Source: Corbicula japonica (lineage: Eukaryota > Mollusca > Bivalvia > Venerida > Cyrenidae). From it: DNA of 64,000 nucleotides. Below are positions 59,001 to 64,000 of the stretch, one piece after another. How positions within the stretch are numbered: the stretch's first letter is position 1; each line of letters starts with the position of its first letter. The stretch is taken from the NCBI GenBank assembly GCA_038501625.1, contig JAZAYU010000226.1, positions 569,001 through 633,000 of the forward strand, read 5' to 3'. The notes under the pieces were generated by a model. It worked only from the letters and a program-made list of their open reading frames with translations. It was not told the origin of the DNA and searched no databases. Both the position numbers and the translations under genes were made by a program.

Positions 59001-62000
59001 CCCCCCTCTGTTGGAGACATATTGTTTTTGCCTTGTCCGTCTGTCCGTCTGTCACACTTCGTTTCCGCTCAATAACTGGAGTACCCTTTGACCCAGAGCC
59101 TTCAAACTTCATAGGGTGATAGCCCTTATTGAGTAGAAGAACCCTATTGATTTTGGGGTCAGTAGGTCAAAGGTCAAGGTCACAGGGGCTCGAAGTATGA
59201 AAACCTTTTCCGCTCAATAACTCAAGTACCTTTTGACCCAGAGCCTTCAAATTTCATAGGGTGATAGCCCTTATTGAGAACAAGATCCCTATCGATTTTG
59301 GGGTCAGTAGGTCAAAGGTCAAGGTCACAGGGGCCCAAAGTGTGAAAACCGTTTCCGCTCAATAACTCGAGTACCCTTTGACCCAGAGCATTCAAACTTC
59401 ATAGGGTGATAGCCCTTATTGAGTAGAAGAACCCTATTGATTTTGGGGTCAGAGGTCATGGTCACAGGGGCCCGAAGTGTGAAAACCGTTTCCGCTCAAT
59501 AACTCGAGTACCCTTTGACCCAGAGCCTTCAAACTTCATAGGGTGATTGCCCTTATTGAGTAAAAGAACTCTATTGATTTTGGGGTCAGTAGGTCAAAGG
59601 TCAAGGTCACAGGGGCTCGAAGTGTGAAAACCGTTTCTGCTCAATAACTCGAGTACCCTTTGACCCAGAGCCTTCAAACTTCATAGGGTGATAGCTCTTA
59701 TTGAGTAGAAGAACCCTATTGATTTTGGGGTCAGTAGGTCAAAGGTCAAGGTCACAGGGGCCCGAAGTGTGAAAACCATTTCCACTCAATAACAGGAGTT
59801 CTATCTCCCAGAGCCTTCAAACTTCATACGATGGATGTCCTTATTGAGTAGAGGACTCCTATTGATTTTGGGGTCAGTAGGTCAAAGGTCAAGGTCACAG
59901 GGGCCCGATGAGTGAAAATGGTTTCCTCTCACTAACTGGAGTTTTATTTTACCTAGAGCCTACAAACTTCATACAATGGTTGCTGTTACAGCCTTGAAGA
60001 ACCCTGTTGACTTTGGGGTATTTAGGCCAGACTTCAACATCACAGGGGCCCGTAGAGTTAATATATATATATATGCGCATGTTCCTTATACCATAATAAA
60101 TGACACAGGCTTCCGTTTCAAAAAGGTGATATCACTTCCTTGGCCTTCATTCAATAGGGCAACGGGGGGAGACATGCGTTTTTCACAAAAACAGATTCTA
60201 GTTTGTCAAGTGGTACCCTCTCTATGATATTTCCACAGCATACAGACTCTGTGCTCTTGATGAGGCTTGTGAATGAGAAGAACTCATTGTAACATAGCTG
60301 TCTTGAAATCATAAAAATCTGGGAAAATATTTTTTCATGGCACAACAGCAAAACAGTACCTTTATAATTGTCAGTTGTCATCATCCTTAAGATTTATAAA
60401 TGCACAGTTGAATTACCTTCCTCATCCCCTTGTTTTTGGGATATTATACATGTAGATGTCTTGTATTTTCAGCTGTAAGAACAGGAGATTTACCTCGCTT
60501 TAATGAAGTGCTGTCACAGTATGGTCCCAAGTTCCAGAGTGAAGACACATATACTCTGATTATCAGGTTACGACACAACGTGATCAAGGCGGGTGTTCGA
60601 AGGATCAACCTGTCATATTCTAGAATTTCCCTCATGGACATAGCTCAGAAGCTGACATTAGATAGTCCTGAAGATGCAGAATACATTGTTGCCAAGGTAA
60701 TGCATACACCTTAAAACCAAAACAGTTTTTCAAGCAGAAAATTTATTGAATTTGCTCTCCAGTGTTTGAACTTTATAGGTACATATAAAGTTTGTTGCAT
60801 TATTTACAGCAGAGAAAGTACACCTTAACCCTCTCCTTGGCAAGGGCAAACATTGTAGATCCAGATTAGCTTGCACATCTGTGTGGTCTCATCAGAATCT
60901 GCACTGTTTGCTTTCAGATTTATTAAGCTATTTCTGACCAAAAAGTGAACAGTGCAGATCCGGATTAGACGACATGGCAGATACACTGGCTGCACATGTG
61001 TTAAAAGGCCTCTATATGGAGTAAAGGGTTAATGGAAACATTTTAAAGAACTAATTCAGTCTTATGCTTCTCTTAAACCTAAAATTTTGATAATGTCTTA
61101 TTTGTCCTTCAGGCAATTCGAGATGGTGTGATTGAAGCAACAATTGACCATGAGAAAGGCTATGTTCAGTCACGTGAGACAAGTGACGTCTACAAGACTC
61201 GGGAACCAATGGCGGCCTTCCACCAGAGGATTACATTCTGTCTTGATATACACAACAGCTCTGTCAAGGTATTGAATGAACTCCCTCTCTTATAGGTGAA
61301 TTACAGGTCATTGGTATCACCAAGCAGTATGAACTTAAGATGAAAAAGTCATTTACTAGGACAAAACAAGACAGTTCCTGCATGCGGTGACTGATACCAA
61401 ACAAATATTGCATCAAAGATACTTGCAATCTCTGTCATTGAATATTATCTTCCAGGAAAATGCTGTTTGGGCTGTATTCCTGTTGACTTATCTTCAATGG
61501 AAAACAGTGCTGTAAATGTTACTTAGTCAGAAATTTTCAGCAATATTTGCTTATTGAACCATTGAGCTTTGAAGCATGACAGCACACTGTTCAAAATGTA
61601 ACATTATTGAAATGTACTAGAGTAAGGTGACAGTTCCAGGCACTGATGAGAAAATGGGAATTCTTCTGCAGAACAGAAACAATTCAAATAATTGAAATTA
61701 GTTGCAACTAAGTTAGTTTTTTTACTGTTTTCTGAAATTCTAAAAATGTCCACGTTCGTGAACTGTTGACCAGTCAATAGTTTTGACTGTTTCCCTGGCG
61801 TGCTCTGACGTCCTGGATAATTCATAGAGGATGTATTATATAAAACAATAATTATGAAAACCTACAGACTTATAAAATGTTAGCGGTGTGACATAGTTAA
61901 AATATTGTTAAATTATGAAAGTTTAATTAATTTATTAACATATTTGAAAAACTATTTTCTTGTTCCTTTCTTCTTCTGCAAATACTGTTAAAACAGTTAT

Positions 62001-62483
62001 TGATCTAGATCAGTTAATAAAACAGTTATTTCATATGTGATTTGGGAACTGTCAAACAGTTGACCCTTGGTGTCGGGGATGGTGTTTTGAACTGTTGCCC
62101 TCGGCTTACAGCCTCAGGCAACAGTTCAAAACACTATCCCTCCAACTTGGGCCAACAACTTGTTCCAAAATCACATATGAACTCTATATTCATATTTATT
62201 CTAAATTCTGTTTGGTAAAGGTGATGAAAGTTTGAAAAAGTTATATTGATTTTATAAATTGATTGCCATTTAATAGAGTTAACTTTTTCGAAGGGTGGGA
62301 TAAAATAAATTACCCTAACAAAATTTTTAATGGAGGGGATGTTGAATTTTTCAGGCAATGCGTTTCCCCCCTAAGTCATACAACAAGGACTTGGAATCTG
62401 CCGAGGAAAGACGTGAGAGAGAGCAGCAGGAACTGGAAAGTGCTAAGGAAATAGCTGATGAAGACTTTGATGGATTTCCGTAG
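49936..62483 (+). CDS. PSMD3: 26S proteasome non-ATPase regulatory subunit 3 (Rpn3)
   Basis: Rpn3 is a scaffold subunit of the lid of the 19S regulatory particle, which recognises and deubiquitinates substrates of the 26S proteasome. Join(49936-50056, 53110-53306, 53793-53933, 56648-56784, 57202-57392, 58106-58209, 58802-58916, 60473-60696, 61113-61268, 62355-62483) gives 504 aa with all phases consistent; the human protein is slightly longer (~534), the difference lying mainly in the variable N terminus. Residues 1-40 are acidic and disordered. Helical repeats (~40-330) include [15 protein letters not shown] and [10 protein letters not shown]. The PCI domain (~300-430) includes [32 protein letters not shown] and [20 protein letters not shown]. 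The C-terminal tail has [20 protein letters not shown]. Introns 1, 3, 5, 7 and 8 carry repeats listed separately. Confidence 0.97.
50275..50292 (+). repeat. B-box-like SINE scrap
   Basis: TAGGTTTGAGTCCTG contains a Pol III B-box match (GGTTTGAGTCC), but no convincing A box or tRNA fold was found. It lies at the outer edge of repeat copy B. Confidence 0.25.
50330..51515 (+). repeat. Dispersed repeat copy B in PSMD3 intron 1
   Basis: Reverse complement of copy A at 37050-38120. It starts near CTCCTCGACCGGTTC and ends near GGGGACCACGC. It is split by a TIR element at 50638-51007 that copy A lacks. Confidence 0.65.
50638..51007. mobile_element. TIR element inserted in repeat copy B
   Basis: Perfect 14-bp ends CAGGGCTTTTTCAG / CTGAAAAAGCCCTG, flanked by GTTTG on both sides. 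Copy A, which reads ATTGTTTGTCGTTACTC in reverse, shows the empty site. Inside are GGGAAT/CCCAAT motifs and ATGGGGCCCATT shared with 33309-33629, and a triplicated GGTTTTACACGGT near 50700. Confidence 0.8.
51516..53109. other. PSMD3 intron 1, remaining sequence
   Basis: AT-rich. The one notable structure is at 52777-52845: ACCGGAGCCGGTCAAGGAGA, then GACCGGGCCCGGTC (a perfect palindrome) and GGTCGAGGAGACACT, the same CGGTCGAGGAGACA end motif found at the edges of repeat copies A and B. Confidence 0.45.
53110..53306 (+). CDS. PSMD3: PSMD3 exon 2
   Basis: Acceptor TGTTTTTCAG; residues 41-106 ([20 protein letters not shown] ...DDLVSYLEE); phase-0 donor GTAATT. Confidence 0.95.
53793..53933 (+). 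CDS. PSMD3: PSMD3 exon 3
   Basis: Acceptor CAATTTGCAG; 47 codons ([20 protein letters not shown] to LIDLKKLEK); donor GTTAGT. Confidence 0.95.
54055..54857 (+). mobile_element. Element with 151-bp tandem core (family T3) in PSMD3 intron 3
   Basis: Begins ATACGCCCGTTTGAAAAACG, then a GCGG-rich simple repeat (54095-54130), then AAGTCAAAGAGTTTTCATCC at 54152, 54303, 54454 and 54605 (151 bp apart) with a variant unit at 54763, and ends GACGGGCGTATTTTGTG. As 151 is not a multiple of three, the same 74-aa frame reappears in a shifted frame in successive units, which creates false ORFs. Confidence 0.88.
55065..56323. mobile_element. 1.26-kb TIR element in PSMD3 intron 3
   Basis: Perfect 17-bp ends CAGGGGTTTTCCTAGCC / GGCTAGGAAAACCCCTG. 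Both flanks of the interior hold CCAATTGGGAA / TTCCCAATT motifs, like the CAGGGCTTTTTCAG family. The central part (about 55500-55990) is unique and encodes no recognised transposase; frames there are under 100 aa. Confidence 0.75.
56648..56784 (+). CDS. PSMD3: PSMD3 exon 4
   Basis: Acceptor [30 protein letters not shown] to NQLEKLR plus GG; donor GTACAG. Confidence 0.95.
57202..57392 (+). CDS. PSMD3: PSMD3 exon 5
   Basis: Acceptor CGCTTGTAG; residues 199-262 ([20 protein letters not shown] to [10 protein letters not shown]) plus one base; donor GTGAGTG. Confidence 0.95.
57770..58105 (+). repeat. 46-bp tandem array made of splice-acceptor copies (PSMD3 intron 5)
   Basis: The unit AGGAACAATTAATGCTATTT, then CTATGCACAACATTTTTGCT and ACTTCT, repeats with TAGG(A/T)ACAATTAA at 57785, 57831, 57877, 57923, 57969, 58015 and 58061, exactly 46 bp apart. 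The real exon 6 acceptor (AG at 58104-58105, TAGGAACAATTAAAGC) is the next member, 43 bp on. Confidence 0.9.
58106..58209 (+). CDS. PSMD3: PSMD3 exon 6
   Basis: [20 protein letters not shown] to AVGFKQT; donor GTAAGTT, phase 0. Its first bases match the 46-bp intronic repeat unit upstream. Confidence 0.95.
58628..58690. mobile_element. F2 half-element
   Basis: AAAACTGGAGACAAGTCTCAA and ATCTCAGTTTAATGATCTTG are an F2 outer arm pair with the centre deleted, in PSMD3 intron 6. Confidence 0.5.
58802..58916 (+). CDS. PSMD3: PSMD3 exon 7
   Basis: Acceptor [31 protein letters not shown] then [16 protein letters not shown] plus one base; donor GTCAGT. Confidence 0.95.
58997..60177 (+). mobile_element. 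Element with ~145-bp tandem core (family T4) in PSMD3 intron 7
   Basis: Left end TGTCTCCCCCCCTCTG and a short GTCCGTCT simple repeat (59034-59052), then TTCCGCTCAATAACT-type units at 59063, 59208, 59353, 59489, 59635, 59779 and 59923 (136-146 bp apart). Each unit includes GGTCAAAGGTCAAGGTCACA. The right end is GGGGGGAGACATGCG, so the ends are inverted (GTCTCCCCCC/GGGGGGAGAC). Confidence 0.85.
60473..60696 (+). CDS. PSMD3: PSMD3 exon 8
   Basis: Acceptor TTGTATTTTCAG; 74 codons with [20 protein letters not shown] and [12 protein letters not shown], the core of the PCI winged helix; donor GTAATG. Confidence 0.96.
60825..61032. mobile_element. F1 MITE in PSMD3 intron 8
   Basis: TTAACCCTCTCCTTGGCAAG ... 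TATATGGAGTAAAGGGTTAA with somewhat shortened arms. Confidence 0.75.
61113..61268 (+). CDS. PSMD3: PSMD3 exon 9
   Basis: Acceptor TTGTCCTTCAG; 52 codons [20 protein letters not shown] to [11 protein letters not shown]; donor GTATTG. Confidence 0.96.
61269..62354. other. PSMD3 intron 9
   Basis: Contains an inverted pair near 62055-62160 (GTGTTTTGAACTGTTGCC and GGCAACAGTTCAAAACAC) that could form a ~20-bp stem. Otherwise nothing recognised. Confidence 0.5.
62355..62483 (+). CDS. PSMD3: PSMD3 exon 10 (last)
   Basis: Acceptor [30 protein letters not shown] to [11 protein letters not shown] at 62481-62483. The acidic tail ending FP matches the family. Confidence 0.96.
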   Translation, partial: AMRFPPKSYNKDLESAEERREREQQELESAKEIADEDFDGFP

Positions 62484-63103
62484 AAGATGGCCTCATAGCT
62501 GAACATCACATCAATTAACCCTTAATTTGCCGAACTTGTGAAATGAATTGGTCTTCAATTGTGATAATTCCGTGTATATATTTCACTAGATGCTTTTCTG
62601 ATATGTGACCTGCTGTGACAAAATGGGGCTTACTGAATTTACAGTAAGTGTTGATTCTGATCAAATTGTGGACTTGCAGGGTCCAAACATTATTTAGACC
62701 TACTTGATGCATTAAGAATCCTTTTTGATCGATTCCCCTTTTTTTTGTGGCAGGTCACATACGATTGACAGAATAGCAAACAATGAGACATAGATAAGAT
62801 TGCTTGGAAGCGTAGACAGATCTGGTCCTAAAACTTGATTTGCTGCCAACTGGAAGGGTTAACACAAGTTGTGCAATTAAATAGCAAAATGACATGGTTA
62901 TTCATAAACTTTTGAAAAACATTTGAAGCAAGAAATATGATACAAGGAAAACTATTTAAAGAGACTTTAATAGATGAGGCTTAGATTACGTATGTCTGTA
63001 TTCTGACAGACAAAAATCTATTTATTGTGCTCAGACAGAGATTTCAGCTTAAGCATTTGTTGACAGCAATTGTGAAGACTTATTGTTTTTGACAGAAAAT
63101 AAA
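62484..63103 (+). other. PSMD3 3' UTR candidate with poly(A) signal
   Basis: Follows the stop; AATAAA at 63098-63103 (ACAGAAAATAAACC) is the first strong signal. The true cleavage site is unknown. Confidence 0.4.
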
Positions 63104-63808
63104 CCAAACTCCAGTAAAAGTAGCTTTGGCTTAAAATCCTGTTCAGAAGTACATTTTAAAAACACTGACATAATTTATGGTGACTGCTATTAGTTAAAGA
63201 TTTATAGTTTAACTTTTAATATCATTTCAAGAAATGTGCTGTCTTAAAAGAATGTAATTTGGTAAAACTTATAATAGAAAATGTTACTTCTTATTATACA
63301 TGGAGTTACATCAATGTGTAATTGATTTTTTTTCCAAAACAAAGTATATAACAGAAGTGAACAATTATTAATTTTACGCAAAATGTTTTCTCAGCATTGA
63401 CAATGGTTGTTTTCATATGCATGGTCAAAATTTCAGAACATTTAAAAAGGAAAAATAGCAGTAAGTCGATGCTAAAACCAGAAAAAGTGAACATTTTCTT
63501 TTTCTGAAAAAGTGGTAATCTTCAATCATTACATTAAGAATATATCAGACTTAAAAACCTTTGTGATTTACGCTGCTTTGAGTTCTTAAGCATGATAAAA
63601 TCCTGTTCAGAAATTTGAACAGATTGTATTGAAAAAAAGGTTAATGGATTGAAACTTCAGACATGCATTCATACATACATATATTGACAATTGTTTAGTT
63701 GTTCTATAGCAACATAATTGTTGTATTTGAATGACATTATAAATACAATTACCATCTTCTCAGTGTTTTATTTTATCCATAACAATGTGTGCCTACCTAT
63801 ATACAGAG

Positions 63809-64000
63809 CTACCTCAATATTCTGTCTCACTACAAATTTCGATTTCAATTGGACTTTGACCCAGCGAGCGACCTTCACAAGACGCCGACCACGTTTGATG
63901 TCATGCGACAACTGTTAGAACTGCCGCTCCAATCAAAAGACGTTGCGTTCTACTTCCGAATAAGGTTTTGCTGCCTATCAAACTTTTGTCCACATGGGTT
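63809..64000 (+). CDS. Possible internal exon of an unidentified downstream gene (runs off the window)
   Basis: After acceptor-like CTACCTATATACAG, one frame stays open for 64 codons to the window edge: SYLNILSHYKFRFQLDFDPA, then TTFDVMRQLLELPL and QSKDVAFYF. GC content rises relative to the flanks. A stop lies in frame just upstream of the acceptor. No family recognised; it could also be an old repeat. Confidence 0.3.

Overview
The window is animal nuclear DNA. It is AT-rich, with split genes, GT-AG introns of 0.3 to 3 kb or more, and dense transposon debris. The repeat set points to a marine bivalve mollusc (inference; the species cannot be read from the sequence). The pointers are elements with ~145-166 bp tandem cores next to ACGC/ACGG-type simple repeats, elements ending in a GAGCACTTCGTGCTC hairpin, and swarms of palindromic MITEs.

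Three protein genes are supported. (1) On the minus strand, the first two coding exons of a type I diacylglycerol kinase (DGK alpha/beta/gamma class) lie at 14535-14472 and 11395-11319. They encode residues 1-47, the start of the recoverin-homology domain. The rest of the gene must lie left of the window, and a candidate promoter lies near 36.1-36.3 kb. (2) On the plus strand, 41881-45561 holds a complete four-exon MRM3/RNMTL1-like mitochondrial rRNA 2'-O-methyltransferase (505 aa). (3) On the plus strand, 49936-62483 holds a complete ten-exon PSMD3/Rpn3 gene, a 26S proteasome lid subunit (504 aa). All exon joins keep frame. A possible exon of a fourth gene, unidentified, begins at 63809 and runs off the right edge.

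Most remaining sequence is mobile. About 30 copies or fragments of a palindromic MITE ending in TTAACCC...GGGTTAA (F1; piggyBac-like by its TTAA ends) are spread through introns, some within 20-40 bp of splice sites. About ten copies of a ~140 bp near-perfect hairpin MITE (F2) occur, two of them nested inside F1 copies. Five families, six copies plus one 3' end, share a layout of unique ends around a 145-166 bp tandem array (1-313, 3425-4922, 23640-24680, 39412-40048, 54055-54857, 58997-60177). LINE reverse-transcriptase remnants lie at 36700-37020 (minus) and 40090-40620 (plus). A 13-kb-spaced inverted pair (37050-38120 and 50330-51515) preserves a pre-insertion site.

The most unusual items are: a 46-bp tandem array in PSMD3 intron 5 whose every unit copies the exon 6 splice acceptor and which runs in register into the real one; a 1.8-kb long inverted repeat (46381-48211) whose arms carry an exon-like segment and whose loop carries a Cys-rich open frame; an 18-bp minisatellite (22229-23315) open in several frames on both strands; and insertions whose empty sites can be read within the same window. 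No prokaryotic operon, CRISPR array or intact autonomous transposon was found.
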